Source of the DNA: Capricornis sumatraensis
Lineage: Eukaryota > Chordata > Mammalia > Artiodactyla > Bovidae
Assembly: GCF_032405125.1 (NCBI RefSeq)
Contig: NC_091071.1
Coordinates: 163,392,001 to 163,456,000 of the forward strand
Length of the DNA stretch: 64,000 bases
Direction: 5' to 3'
Each line of letters starts with the position of its first letter. Position 1 is the stretch's first letter. The notes under the pieces were generated by a model. The model did not search any database. It saw nothing but the letters and a program-made list of their open reading frames with translations, and was not told the DNA's origin. The translations under genes were made by a program, and so were the position numbers. Below, piece by piece: positions 45,871-58,040 of the stretch.

Positions 45871-47899
45871 GGAGCGGGCCCTGGGCAAGGGGCCGAGTCT
45901 GTCCCGGGAGGACCCTGAGTGCATGCGAATATAGGGGCTTAGGAAAGCCCAAGGGACAAGCAGAAGGCAGGGGAGGTTGGTAGAGAGAAGGCTGGACGGC
46001 GCTGGGCAAAGATCTGGACGTTTCCGGGAGGAGAAGGAGGGCGAGGAGACGGGAAAGCCTTGAGAAGCGCCAGTTTAAAGGTGGGAGGACCACAGGACTG
46101 GGACCCGGGGGTTTCTGGTGCTGGGAGCGCGCTGCCAGAGATGCGGAATGCACTACGGATGCGATGGTGAAGCGCCGTGGGGTCAAAGGAACAAGGCAAG
46201 GAATAAATGCGGGGCACTTGGAAGATGGGGGGAAAGGATGTGAGGGACTGAGACACAGGCTTTCCCAGTCCTTCTTGACTGTTCACCGCGGTGTCTGCCT
46301 CTCTCCCCTCCACACTCCTAAGGAGAGGGGAGGGGGGTGAGAGTCTTTTCCCAGCCCCGGTGACTGCTGCCATCAGCAAAAGGGTGAGAATCTTCTCCAT
46401 CCTGGTACATGAGGTCTTACAGAAGCTTTCCAGGGCCCCGAGATTAAAATACGGACGCTAAGTACAGCTGGACCTGGCAAAGCTAGGAGATGCCAGAGCG
46501 ATCTTTGCACTTCTAGCATCCTTCTCTTACTCCTCTCTCCAGCATCTGCGCCCCACAAGCCTTCCAGCCTCTGCCAACCCTTTTTGCTTCAGAGTTTCTT
46601 AAGGTAGAGGCTGTATTCTGCCTCCCTGGGCATTCGTGTGTTAACCCAGCAACTGGGTGATGCCAGACTTAACAGGGGTGGGGATGGGTCTCCTTTTCCA
46701 GCAAGGAGACCTGGTACCCCTGATGTCACAGGCTTCCCTGCCAACTTGGCCGGCCTAGGTGAAGACCATCTCTTTCAGCTGTAGATCCTGTCCTAACCTC
46801 CCCCACCCCTTCCCACATCTATTCTGTTGAGTCTGTGAGAAAGCCAGCAAAATTTGAAACTCAGTGTAGCATCATGAAAGACATGAAGAATGTCCTGAGG
46901 TGGATTGTCATTCAGATTGTTGCTGCCAGCACCTTTGCTGACCTGGCCCCATGGGGAAATTTTTCTGTTCCTTAGTGAGTTTGTGCCTAGAAAATGATCT
47001 GAGCCCTTAGTTTCTTAGCTATCTACTATTCCCAGGGAACAACTTTTTAATTCACCAGAGCCAAGCTTGCTCTGGCCTCTACTTTTTTTTTTTTATGTTG
47101 CAGTTGCATGAAAAGCCTTTTCTTCCATCCTCCTTTTCCTCTCACCATTCAGAAGTGGACTTCCTCCTCCAGAAAGCCTTCCCTGACCCACTCCCCTTTG
47201 CAAGTTCACAAATCAAACCCCAGGACCCGCTTCTGCTCTCCAAGCTCTTACCATGGTGGTTTTGTCACTTTCCCATGTGAGTTTCATCACCACTGTATTC
47301 CCATTTCCTGACACCCTGCTCAGCACACAGAATCCTTGCCTCCTTTTAAACAGGAACACTTAAAATCTTTTAACAGTTTGCGAGGGAATCATTCTCTATT
47401 GCATTAAAGTCAAATATACTTTTATCAAAACGTATTGAACATGAAACCTTTCATTAATGACTGAAGGTCATGGGTGTAATTACAACTCATTGTCCAGAAA
47501 TACCTTTCAGGCTTTTGCGGTAGGCTATGCCATGGGTTCATGCCGCTAAGGTTTTGCTAGTGATAGCAAAGTTTTCCAGTCTCTTCCCTCACTGTCTGGC
47601 GGCTATTCTTAGACTTTTAGGCTACCTGCCTCTTGGTAGTGGTTCTTTACTCAGTGTATACTTAATACAGCTGTCTTTTGGTTGCAAAACTAAGGACCCA
47701 ATCTTATTAAATTGAGTACAAATTAAGTAAATGGGCCCCACATAAAGAATTATAAATAAAGATTTTCTGTGTTTTGGCTCTCTGGAGTCCTTTTTTAAAA
47801 CTTTGTTCCAGTTGACCTGATTCCAGATGGTTAGGGATCCCCAGATAACTGAGGTGATACTATAATAAGGAAACTCAAATCAACATGTAATCATTTTGT

Positions 47900-48340
47900 G
47901 TGTGATTATCAAAAAAGATTAATTCTGTTCCTATTAAGAAATAGTTTGATGGCTTTTTCAAGAAGAGTTGAATGGCCATCATTAAAAAATACAAATAATA
48001 AATGTTGAAGAGGGTTTGAAGAAATGGGAACCGCTCGCTACATGGTTGGTAGGAATGTAAAGTGGAGCAGCCATGATGGAAAACAGCATGGAGGTTCCTA
48101 AAAAAACTAAAAATAAAGTTGCCGCGTGATCCGGCAGTCCCACTCCTGGTCATATATCCAAAGAAAGCCATAATTCAAAAAGGTACATGCACCCCTACGT
48201 TCACAGCAGCACCATTCACAATAGCCAGACATGGGAACAACCTGAGTGTCCATTGACAGATGGAGGGACAAAGAAAATGAGATATATATATACATCCAGG
48301 CAAAAGTACTGGAGTGGGTTGCCATTGCCTTCTCCGCATA
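47900..48340 (+). repeat. L1 3' end, first part
   Basis: L1 ORF2 end (catggaggttcctaaaaaaa, gatccggcagtcccactcct, caatagccagacatgggaac). At 48294-48338 a piece of BOV-A2 in reverse (tccaggcaaaagtactggag) has been captured. Confidence 0.88.
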
Positions 48341-48382
48341 CAATGCAATGTTACTCAGCATAACAAAGACTGAAATAATGTC

Positions 48383-48421
<39 letters not shown>

Positions 48422-48615
48422 AAATATTACTCAGCCATAACAGAATGAAATAATGTCATATATATATAATGAAATATTACTCAGCCATAACAAAGAACGA
48501 AATGACATTATATATATATAATGAAATGTTACTCAGCCATAACAAAGAATGAAATGTCATATATATATATAATGAAATATTACTCAGCCATAACAAAGAA
48601 TGAAATAATGTCATT
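48341..48615 (+). repeat. Tandem repeat of an L1-derived unit with (AT)n
   Basis: Five head-to-tail copies of a 50-75 bp unit: aatgaaatattactcagcca, taacaaagaatgaaat, then a TA run of variable length (up to about 18 TA units in the first). The unit is normal L1 3' sequence amplified locally. Confidence 0.9.
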
Positions 48616-49015
48616 TGCAGCAACTTAGAGATTATCTTACTGAGCAAATGAAGTAAGTCAGAAATATCGTATGACATCACTTATATGTGGAATTTTAAAT
48701 ATGACACAAAAGAGCGTATCTATGAAACAAACAGACTCACAGACATATAGAACAGACTTGTGTTTGCCGAGGAGGAGGGGTCATGGGGAAGGGAAGGATT
48801 GGGAGTTTGGGATTAGTAGATGCAAAGTGGTATGTATAGGAGGGACAAACAGCCAAGTCCTCCTGTATAGCACTGGGAGCTATATTCAATATCCTTTCAT
48901 AAACAAAAATGGAAAAGAATATATTTTAAATGTTTGTATGTGTATAAGTGAGTCACTTTGTGGCACAGCAGAAATTAGCACAACATTGTAAATCAACTAT
49001 ACTTCAATACAATTT
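48616..49015 (+). repeat. L1 3' UTR, last part
   Basis: Continues from the tandem repeat: gcaacttagagattatctta, gagcaaatgaagtaagtcag ... aacattgtaaatcaactata and cttcaataca. Confidence 0.88.
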
Positions 49016-49388
49016 TACAAACTTGTTTGAACTAAAAAATCAAGGGAGGAGGTTTATGGCTCCTTGAATTTTTTCTTTGGTGCTATATAATTGTAATTAA
49101 CTTCACATCATTTTTGTTACTGTAGTTTCTCCAATATGGTACCTACATAGGGTTTCTGTGAAAATGAAATGAAGTAATATCAATATATATAAAAACAACT
49201 GGGTTTTTAAAGTTAAGTTCGAAAACCCTACCCCCTTTGGCAAATTAGAATCTTTTTTTTTTTTTTTAAGTTAGTTGAAACTAGGGCAGTTGACAGCTGA
49301 AACTTTGGTTGCTGAACTGAAAATTCTCTCAGTTGCATCAAGAATCATCTAACCCATGCCCTCTGGGACTTTGTGTTCTTTCTCGCAG

Positions 49389-49499
49389 AAGGAGCCTGGG
49401 ACAGACCAGGCCTTCCAGCACTGCTGGCGTGCTTTTCCTGGGGTCCCTGGAGCCGGGGGAAGGACCCAGATACCAGCTCCCGCAGTGGTCCAGCTCAGG
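49389..49499 (+). CDS. C2orf72: C2orf72 coding exon 2
   Basis: A 111-nt exon, phase 1 to phase 1, encoding 37 residues: EGAWDRPGLPALLACFSWGP, then WSRGKDPDTSSRSGPAQ. The acceptor is gttctttctcgcag and the donor is cagg|gtgagt. The ALLACFSWGPWSR core agrees with my memory of the human protein. Because the exon is a multiple of three, skipping it would keep the frame. Confidence 0.88.
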
Positions 49500-50989
49500 G
49501 TGAGTGTGTCGCCTTCTTGGCCTCCTGGACCCTGGGGGGTGGGGGGGGCGGGGTTGGGGTCACAGGGGCACACTAGAACCGGAGGGATGGAGTGGACCAA
49601 CATCCAGGAAGGCGGGGAGTAGCGGGGTGGAGTGGGGTGGGGCCTCTAGCCCCAGGAGTCTCGCCTAAGGAAGGCCGTATGGGCGGGGCCGGAAGGCAGA
49701 AGTCAGACTTGCCTGGTGGGGCACCTGGAGCCAAAAGCATTGTTCCCTGCCCTGCCCCACCCCCGCACCCCTGCCTGCCCCGACCAAGGATGCTGGGAGG
49801 TTCCCCAGAGCAAGTGACTTTTGAGCTAAGGGTTGGGGGATTTTCTTAGGCGGAAATGGGAAAGCTTTGGAGAGGGAACATGAACCAAGACTTGACAGAA
49901 TGATGTCAAGCTCAGAAAAGGGACCCCTTCCCAGAGGGTCCGGCGGGTGGGGGTGGTGGTGAGATAGATGCATAAGAGGATGGGTGAGGGCTGAGAACCA
50001 AATCAGGGCCCTGGGCCCAGGTCTCTCAGGAATAGGGAGCCACTGGCGACTTCTGAGCAAAGGCACGCAGATTAGGGTGTTAAAGAGGTGGCTGGACTGC
50101 AGGAGCAGGGAGAGACCAGAGGCAGAGCCCAGCTAAGAGGGAACTGCACCCTGCTGGGGTGCTGGGATCCCTGCCTCGCAGGCTGTCACCTCCGAGAGGC
50201 CCTGAAATTGCCTCCTCTCCCAGGCTCTCTCGCTCATGGTGGCTGCTCCTTCCATCAGCAAGAGAATCTCCCGCCTCCTGTAACATAATGTAATCACAGG
50301 AGAGACAACCCATCACCTTTGGCACAAACCGAAATCAATGGCCTGACTATCTCATCATATTCACAGGTCCCACCCGCACACAAAGGAGGGGATTATGCAG
50401 GATAAATGCCCCAAGGAGTGGGAAACTTGCTGTCTTAGAATTCTGCCCACACTATCAAAAGCTTAAAAAATACAACCGGAGAAACACAAATATTAAAAAT
50501 CATTCGTTTAATTCACTCACTCAAAGATAACTATAATTTGGATAGACTACTCTCTCTCCCTAGCTGCCTATTTATAGCACCATGTACTATTTACATTGTA
50601 ATAAATTCACTTCTATATAATGGATAAATCATCTGCAAAATGCATCACATATTTAAAATATTTAATTACAAAAATGTTGACTTCAGTCTCTGCATCATCA
50701 TTTTGTATGCATCTGGAAACTAAAGGGAAAAAAGTGAAGGAATCATAAACAACTTTATGTAAATCTTTGATCACTTCCCTCTGTAGCATAGAACAGACTG
50801 TTTAGTCTCATGTAGAAGTGAATACATTAAGATGCAAATTGCATGTAGAGACCCATATGTATACATTTATAATGTAGATCATAAATAGTAGATTATACAT
50901 GCATACATATACTGTTTTAGAGTCTGCTTTCTTCATCAATAACATAGTGTGACTATGCAGTATTCCACAGCAACAATTACATGTCAGCA

Positions 50990-51270
50990 TCTTTCATCTT
51001 TTTTCTTTGAGGTAATCGTAGATTCATACACAGTTGGAAGAGACCATGGAAAGAGTTTCTATGTACATCTCGCCCAGTTTCCCCCCATGGTAACTTCTTG
51101 CAAAACTATAGGATAATATCAACAACCTGGATATGGACACTGAAGAAATCCACAGGCCTTATTCAGATCTCCCTAATTCTACTTGCGTTTGTGCGTGTGT
51201 TTAGTCTTAGGGAATTTTATACATCATTTTTAATGCCTGAATCCCATCATATGACTGACTAAGCGGTAGT
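50990..51270 (+). repeat. Old L1 3' UTR fragment
   Basis: Text such as ggtaatcgtagattcataca, ttgcaaaactataggataat and cacaggccttattcagatct is typical of L1M 3' ends. Confidence 0.65.
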
Positions 51271-51544
51271 TTACTCAGCCAATCCCTTTGTCAGACCTCA
51301 TATCAATTAGGGTGCTCTCAGCTCCGGGTGAAGAAACCATGATGCAAACTAGTATCAACAGCCAAGGAGTTCATTATCTTGCCTAGAAGACATCTAGAGA
51401 TGGAATCAGCTTCAGGGCCCATTGACTCAGGGGCCCAGCGACCCCGCTAAGGACCCAGGCTCTTTCCTTCTCTCTGCTGGGCTGTCCGCGCTGTTTCATC
51501 TGTAGGCTGGTAGCGAGATGGCCGGAGCCTCCACTGCTGCTGGC

Positions 51545-51765
51545 GCTATGCTGCTGCTAAGTCGCTTTAGTCATGTTCGACTCTTTGCAACCCCAGGGAC
51601 TGTAACCTGCCAGGCTCCTCTCTCTGTGGGATTCTCCAGGCTCGAATACTGGAATGGGTTGCCATGCCCTCCTCCAGGGGATCTTCCTGACCCAGGGATT
51701 GAGCTCAGTCTCCTGTCTCCTGCCCTGCAGGGAGATTCTTGACAGCTGAGCCACCACCACTGGGA
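51545..51765 (-). repeat. Bov-tA SINE
   Basis: Reverse copy from tgctgctaagtcgctttagt to tgacagctgagccaccacca. Confidence 0.93.
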
Positions 51766-51978
51766 ATTCTAATTATTCCTAATTATTTCTTTAGGATAAA
51801 ATCCTAGAAGTGGAATTGCTGGGTCAAAGGGTATGTACCTTTTTAAGGTTTTTGCTACGCATTTTGTTGGGTTTTTAAAATAGATAGTTCCTGGGGCCGA
51901 CTTCTTCGCTTTCATTCCCAGCATACCCACTCAGAAACTTTGTCCTCTCACTGGGTGACTCCTTCTCTTGTGTTCCAG

Positions 51979-52118
51979 GTGACCTCCAAGACTCTGAGGA
52001 GGAGCTGGTACTGACGGCCGTATATCCCAACGGAGATTGCGAGGATCCCGGAAAGGGGTCAAAACCCTGTGACAGAATTGCCTCTGCTCCCACTGAGCCC
52101 GCCAGAGACTTGAGATGA
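51979..52118 (+). CDS. C2orf72: C2orf72 coding exon 3 (C-terminus)
   Basis: Entered in phase 1. Encodes GDLQDSEEELVLTAVYPNGD, then CEDPGKGSKPCDRIASAPTE and PARDLR, ending at TGA 52116-52118. The acidic start and the TA.YPNGDCED core match the human C-terminus in my memory. The three exons together give 855 nt, 284 residues plus stop; human is about 295. No membrane segment or signal peptide is visible. The small acidic tail is probably disordered. Confidence 0.88.
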
Positions 52119-52587
52119 AGGCTGGACCCCTGGCTGCCCCAGCTCTAACCTGCAGTCTTGGAGCTGGCTCTTCTCACTGAGTCCCCCCTGCCTCCATGTG
52201 GACCTTGGGATGCTGGTAACTACAAGGCCCCACCTGCCGGGGGCTGTTGCATTGACATGTTACCAGCCAGGCAGTGAGACTTACGAAGCTAAGTAGGACC
52301 TAGGAAAATGTATCCTCTGGGAACCTGCCCCCCACCTTGCATCTGCTCATTCTCTGGTCACAGTGGGGTTATTATTTTTCTCTGTGCCTCGGTTTCTCTA
52401 TGCCATTGAAACAGACAGCTATGGGCTTTGAGGTCCTGTGGTGCTGTGGCATCCTGTCATTGTTTGCATGAGCATCCGTCATTTTGAGAGCAGCTGGACC
52501 AGAAATCATCAGATCTGAGAGAGGAGACCTGGACCTGTCACTCAACCTTTGGGGCTTCTAGTTCTCAAACACGTAGGAGCGCTACCA

Positions 52588-52808
52588 GCCCAGTGGCTCT
52601 CAACCAGGGGCCAGGCTACTCCTCCAGGCAGCATTGGAAATTGTGTTGTGTGTGTGTGTGTGTGTGTGCGTGCGTATTAGGAGAGTCACTGCAACTGTAG
52701 GGCACCCCTGGAATTTAGTGGGCACCTCATAATGTACGGGACAATCTCCAATGGTGCAAAATTGTTCCATTAAAAAATGCCAGTTGTGGCAACTTTGAGA
52801 AACACTGA
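52588..52808 (+). repeat. MER5A-type remnant with a TG microsatellite
   Basis: Starts agtggctctcaaccaggggc and ends gcaactttgagaaacactga; interrupted by (TG)n at about 52642-52672 (tgtgtgtg followed by cgtgcg). Confidence 0.8.
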
Positions 52809-53617
52809 GTGAGACTGTCTCCTCCCAGTAATTCTAGGAAGAGTCCCCAGAGCAGAGAGAATTGGGTTTCCTGGGGCTTTGGCTCCCAGAGCAAGCCAGA
52901 ATAAAGATGCACTGCCATCCTGGGGGCCTCTGGGGCCAGAGCGAAGATGGTCCATGGGCTGCAGGCCCAGAGTAAAAGTAGTTTTGCGCATCTTTCTTCT
53001 CCACATTCACATTGACTTTCTGTGCCAAGTTCTTTGAGAATAAAAATGCTGGGAACTGACCATGTCACCAACGGAAGGAAAGTTAGGGGTAGGAATTACA
53101 AGAGCATAGGATTTGTTTTGGATCTCAGGTCCGGTCCTAACACAAGATCAAAGCTGATGAAGCCCAGACGTGCCAAGTTCCAGAATCCTTTTTTCTCTGC
53201 TTATGAGTTCATCAGAGTCAATGATGTTCCCTTAAAAGCCAGGAAGACCACCTGTGTTTACTCAGAGAGGGAACTCTGTGTTACCTCCCTTGTCCTTCTC
53301 ACCTGCCCCTGGAGAAATCCAGTCTTTAGAATGGCAGGGAGAGCTCTGATTTTCCCAAGTAGAAAGCACTATCTGTGGGAAGCAGCTAAATGCATTCATT
53401 CACGCATGATTCACTCAGCAGACATGCAGTTGTGACTGCTATTTGCCCAGCACTCTACAAGATGCTACATAACTTGTGTTAGCTATTTCAGCTCTTGCTA
53501 TGATGGCAACCAAACATGGAATGGGAGACCTGCTGCTGCCCAGGAGCTCTTTGATGGTAAGGAGGCCTTTCTGCTCCAGGCCTCCTGTTTATTCTGTCTA
53601 ACAGGGAGCCTAATCCA

Positions 53618-53838
53618 TGTCGGACTTCCCAGGTGACACTATCGGTAAAGATTCTGCCTCCCAATGCAGAAGAGGCAGGTTCGATCCCTGGGTCAGGAAG
53701 ATCCCCTGGAGGAGGGCACGGCAACCCACTCCAATATTCTTGCCTGGAAGAAGTCCATGAACAGAGGGGGCTGGCAGGGTACAGTCCAGAGGATCAAAAA
53801 GAGTTGGACATGACTGAGTGAGTGAGCGTACACACACA
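53618..53838 (+). repeat. Bov-tA SINE in the C2orf72 3' UTR
   Basis: Forward copy from cggacttcccaggtgacact to gacatgactgagtgagtgag. Confidence 0.92.
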
Positions 53839-54365
53839 ATCCATATCAACGTGAGGGCAGGTAGGATGACAAGGACCCAGCTGACTTCCCCCTACACAAG
53901 AATGGATCAATGAACTGCTGCTGGTTGTGTTTTAAAACAAGGGCTCCCATTCCTTTAACCGTGGCCACCTCCTGGGAAGAGAGGAAGCGGGAGAGCAGCC
54001 CCTGTCCTCGTCACCCAAGTCTTCAGCCAGGCAAGCTGTTTGCCTGCACCCCCACTGCAAGCTGGATCCAGAGTTGCCCGCAGACCAATTTCTGCATCAG
54101 TATTATCTCGACTGGAGGCTAGGACTGCAGAGGGCTCTACGGTATTTAGTGGGGCCCAGAATGGTGTGTCTCAGTTAATCCAGAGGGAGTTCAGACCGGT
54201 GCAGTCAGCAGAGATGCTGAGACTGCGGCTGCATTTATTGCTGCGCTTGTGCACCAACAGGAGTGGCTGGTTCCAGTGCTGGTGTTGGAACAGTCTTCGG
54301 CAGCCTCATCATTGATTATGCCAGAAACCCTTTTCTGAAGCAGCAACTGTTCTCATATGCTATCC

Positions 54366-54490
54366 TGGAAATTTTTTTTTTGGCCAAACCATATGGCATG
54401 TGGGATCTTAGTTTCCACACCAGGGATTGAACCCACACCCCGTGCACTGCAAGGCAGAGACTTTACCACTGGACTGCCAGGGAAGTCCCT
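54366..54490 (-). repeat. CHR/ART-type SINE in the C2orf72 3' UTR
   Basis: Reverse copy: a T run, ggccaaaccatatggcatgt, accagggattgaacccacac and ggactgccagggaagtccct. Confidence 0.88.
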
Positions 54491-54689
54491 GATGATGGCT
54501 TTCTTGAATTTTGTTTGCCATGTAACAGAAATTACTGCTTGAAATGTTGGCATTCATATTAATTATGGATGTAATTCTGTGTATCTTACTGTGACTCTGA
54601 AAACTGTAGTACTGGTGTCAGGGAAATGTACATTATTTCCAAAGTCATTTTGTTAATGATGAAAACTTTAAAAAATAAAAAAGGAATTA

Positions 54690-54695
54690 AATAAA
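54690..54695 (+). terminator. C2orf72: Candidate C2orf72 poly(A) signal
   Basis: AATAAA preceded by another AATAAA at 54674, with a T/GT-rich stretch 70-100 nt downstream. Chosen because it ends a long unique block that looks like UTR. Confidence 0.5.
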
Positions 54696-54877
54696 ATGGG
54701 AAGGCTGGTAATTTTGAAGCTGCTATATATTTCTATTTCTCTGTTAACCTCTTTGTAATAATTTGATTGAAGTTTATTTTATCTGGTGGTGGGGGGCAGG
54801 AGCTTTTTGAAGTTAGGAAATTGTCTAAGGCAGAAGTCACAAGACAGCAGCCTCTGCTGTGTTTAAAAATTTTTGTA

Positions 54878-55031
54878 GGGATTTCCCTGGCAGTCTAGCG
54901 GTTAAGAATCTACCTTCTAATGTAGGGGATGTGGGTTCGATCCAAAGTAAGACGGCAACTGAGCCCATGCACTGCAAAAAAGAGTCTGCCACTACTGAGA
55001 CCCGCAGGTACGTTTGCAAGCCTCTGGTGTG
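54878..55031 (+). repeat. CHR/ART-type SINE
   Basis: Forward, agggatttccctggcagtct ... aaagagtctgccactactga, followed at once by an opposite Bov-tA. Confidence 0.85.
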
Positions 55032-55272
55032 AAGGGTGGTTTGGTGACGTTCAGTCACTTCAGTCATGTCCGACCCTCTGCAACCCCGTGGACCGTAGCC
55101 CACCAGGCTCCTCTGTCCATGAGATTTCCCAGGCAAGAATACTGGAGTAGATACCATTTCCTTCTCCAGGAGCTCTTCCAGACCCAGGGATCGAACCCAG
55201 GTCTCCTCCATCTCCTGCATTGTAGGTGGATTCTTTACCGCCGAGCCACTGGGAAAGCCCAAAGGGTGGTTT
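55032..55272 (-). repeat. Bov-tA SINE with 11-bp target-site duplication
   Basis: The reverse Bov-tA body (55043-55261) lies between perfect copies of aagggtggttt at 55032-55042 and 55262-55272. Confidence 0.93.
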
Positions 55273-56681
55273 ACACATGATTTTTTCATCACCTTCAGTA
55301 TTTGCTGTGAATAGTTGAAGAGAGAAGGTCTTTCTTTACTGAGATTTGGGTTCTGCCTCCCAAATGTTAAATGGGACTGAGACCCACCTTTGCTTCCTTT
55401 AGGCAGGGTCTCCTCCCCTCCCACCCCACAGTTCCTGCTTGGAAACCCTGGCCCGCCTTCTCTGCAATCTTGAGAAATTGCTAAGACAAGCCCCATCCTT
55501 TCAGGACGTATGGTTGCTGTCTTCTAGCAGACAGTAGAGTTGGGTACCAGAGGGATGCCCTTGATGGTGAGTCTCTTCACAAGGAGCAAAGGTTGGGGCG
55601 GGCCTGTCTGAGGGGGCGATTAGAACAACGGTCCCAGGAGCCATTGGCAAGGGGCCTGTGGTCAGGTCCCACTGTGGACTCTTGGGGGCTAATCTTTCTA
55701 ATATGGCAGTGGTTGTGCTACTTCTGACTTGAATCAAGAATTCCTAATAGCTAATAAAATCAGACCTCGTTGCTGTCTAATCAAAAACAAAATGCATCTT
55801 CCCCTTTATTCTCGTAAGATGTTTCTTGAAGGGACCTTTGGGAGCAGGGCATCTGAGCGAATAGCAGGACATCTGGGATCATCTGGTCTGAAAATCCCCC
55901 AGTCCTGGCCAGTGACGTGTCCGCGACCACATTTATTGCGATTGGAAAACCGGCAGCTGGAAAGTATAAGTAAACATTTTAAAAGAGACTGCCCTTTTTT
56001 TTTTAAAGATAGCATTTAACGTGGTATTTATTAGGGTGTGTGTCTGCACACGCAAATGTTTAACAAGCCGAGACAGCCTAATGGAGTCTCAGAGAACCCT
56101 TTGTACTAGTCACAGTTTCCTCTCAAAGCCTTTGTCTACAAGAGCACTCTGCACAGGGGTCTTTTGGTGATCAAACCACAAGCTTAAGGCAAAGTTGCAA
56201 AGGGGCCAGGGGCTGAGGCCCCCAAACCTATGGCCTAAACAAGCCCCTCTCACCCGGGACAGACCACCTAGGACCCCATGTGCCTGGAGAAGGTTGACGG
56301 TGGCCACATTAACCTGAAAGCCATCCATGCTGTAGCAAATCCCTGCTGCAGGGCTGTTCCTGTGGTCAGGAGGCTGCACTTTGTCCTATTTGGGAGGCAA
56401 ACACAGCCCGCACAGTGGAGGAAGCCGCTTATTTCGTACTCGAGGCCTGTATAACCCCCTTGTGACCTGGTTTTGTGTGTAAGTGGCTCAAGGATTGGGG
56501 CAGAAGTGGAAGCTGCCCTGGGCAGCCTGCCACATGATTACAGGTGGAAAGTTCAGGGGGAAAGAGGGTATAAGGCAGGAGTGATGCCCAGAATCCCACA
56601 CGTATCCCTGAAGCCTTTGGTCCCTGGGCCGGAATCCTCCGATTGCCTTCTACCTGGGGCTGCCTAATTGGAGCAGAGGCT
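55273..56681. other. Unique intergenic stretch
   Basis: No gene seen. The 219-codon minus frame at 54837-55496 is mainly a read-through of the Bov-tA and is not a gene. Confidence 0.4.
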
Positions 56682-56885
56682 TCCCTAGTGGCTCCGTGGT
56701 AAAGAATCCGCCTGCATTGCAGGAGACAAGGGGTTGATCGCTGGGTTGGGAGGAGCCCCTGGAGAAGGGCGTAGCTACCCACTCCAGTATTCTTGCCTGG
56801 AGATTTCCATGGACAGAGGAGCTGGTGGGCTACAGTCCATGGGGTCGCAAAGAGTCAGACACGACTGACCGACTAACACACACAC
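56682..56885 (+). repeat. Bov-tA SINE
   Basis: Forward copy from aggcttccctagtggctccg to gacacgactgaccgactaac, then a short CA run. Confidence 0.93.
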
Positions 56886-57589
56886 AATACGGAGCAGAGG
56901 CAGAGACCAAGCCATGCTGTGGTTCACAGAGACCTTGGAATTCAACTCCGAGGGACCGTGGGATGTGACTGGCTGGGCACTGAAGCCGCTGTGGGACCAG
57001 GGCTTTGACAAGAGCGTGAATCTTGTCTGGCTTCCTCCCTGAGCTGCCCAGTCCCAGCCAGGCCTCCTGCTGCAAGTGCAGACCAGTGCATTTCCGAGAC
57101 AGAAATTCAGATTTTAAGTCCTAAGTCATGCTTGTGACTGTCCTGCTCTGCATTTCTTTGGAGTAATTAGGTGCTATGCTTAGTCCTTGTGACCAAGCCT
57201 TCATAAAGAGTCCTGGTGGCAGAAACCGGGCCTTTATCTTGTCACAGGAGTTCTTTCTCTTCCTCACTGGTTGACAAGGTCTTCTCAGAGCGGGGTGTGG
57301 CCTCAGATTGCTACCCCAACCCCAGAAGGCCTCCAGCCTGACCACCCTGACCCTCCCGCGTCCCAGAGGCAGTGCGCTCTCCTGAACTTTTAGCTGCCAC
57401 GGCGTCACTCCCAGCCCCTTAACCCCAGAGAGAGGTGGGTCTCGTGTTAAGCTTCTGCCCCTGGTCTGGTCTGGCCCTGCCTGTGCCACCACCAAGGAGC
57501 AGCCATGACTATGAAGTAAGGCAAGGGGCCTGGCCCGAATTCAAGGGCAGAGGGACTGCGGCCTTTGGGTGAGTCTAGACCAGCTCTTC

Positions 57590-58040
57590 TCAGAAGAACC
57601 TACAGGCACACCTGTCACGTTAGCTTTTCTAGTAGCCATATTGTAAAAAAGATCAAAAGAAACAGGGGAAATCATTTTAATAACATTTTATTTAGCTCAG
57701 TATGTCCAAAATAGTATCATTCCAACTGCAAACATTTTTAATACACTTTAATGAGACATTTTGCGTCTTTGAAATCCCAGTGAGAATTTTACACTTCAGA
57801 TAAGTTTTTATTCAAAATACTTACTCTATATTTAGATGTTATTAAATTTACAGTTGCAAAAAGAGATTTACATCTTCAGATTGTTCCACATACACTTACA
57901 AATTGTCCAGTGACTGAACTGGGTCTCTGTTTTTAAATTTCAATGGAAAAAATTGTAATTTAATTTAAAATCAGTTCCTGGGTTGCACTAGCCACATTTC
58001 AAGCGGCCACCTGGGGTTAGTAGCCGCGGGATAGAACAGC
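57590..58040. mobile_element. Old DNA-transposon-type repeat, long copy
   Basis: Shows ttctagtagccatattgtaa, aagaaacaggggaaatcatt, tttatttagctcagtatgtc, tttgaaatcccagtgagaat and gccacatttcaagcggccac, in the order of a familiar medium-reiteration element. A small piece recurs at about 59680-59765. Related to the copy at 43745-43912. Confidence 0.6.

Larger units (their letters stand above)
45708..49388 (+). other. C2orf72: C2orf72 intron 1
   Basis: 3681 nt from gtgagg to ttctttctcgcag. Holds an L1 3' end with an internal tandem repeat at 48341-48615. The rest is unique. An open frame continues from exon 1 to 45934 but has no support. Confidence 0.85.
49500..51978 (+). other. C2orf72: C2orf72 intron 2
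   Basis: 2479 nt from gtgagt to tctcttgtgttccag. Contains an L1 3' UTR piece at 50990-51270, a Bov-tA and another L1-like scrap at 51770-51850. The G-rich start (49530-49650) and an A/T-rich middle show no exon. Confidence 0.85.
52119..54715 (+). other. C2orf72: C2orf72 3' UTR (probable)
   Basis: Runs after the stop with no new acceptor. Poly(A) signals AATAAA occur at 52900-52905, 53039-53044, 54674-54679 and 54690-54695; GT-rich sequence follows the last pair (54784-54797), so a long UTR of about 2.6 kb is the likeliest form. It contains MER5A, Bov-tA and a CHR-type SINE. Confidence 0.6.

Noticed and set aside
54837..55496. 219-codon minus frame
   Set aside because: Runs through a Bov-tA and a CHR-type SINE; chance read-through.
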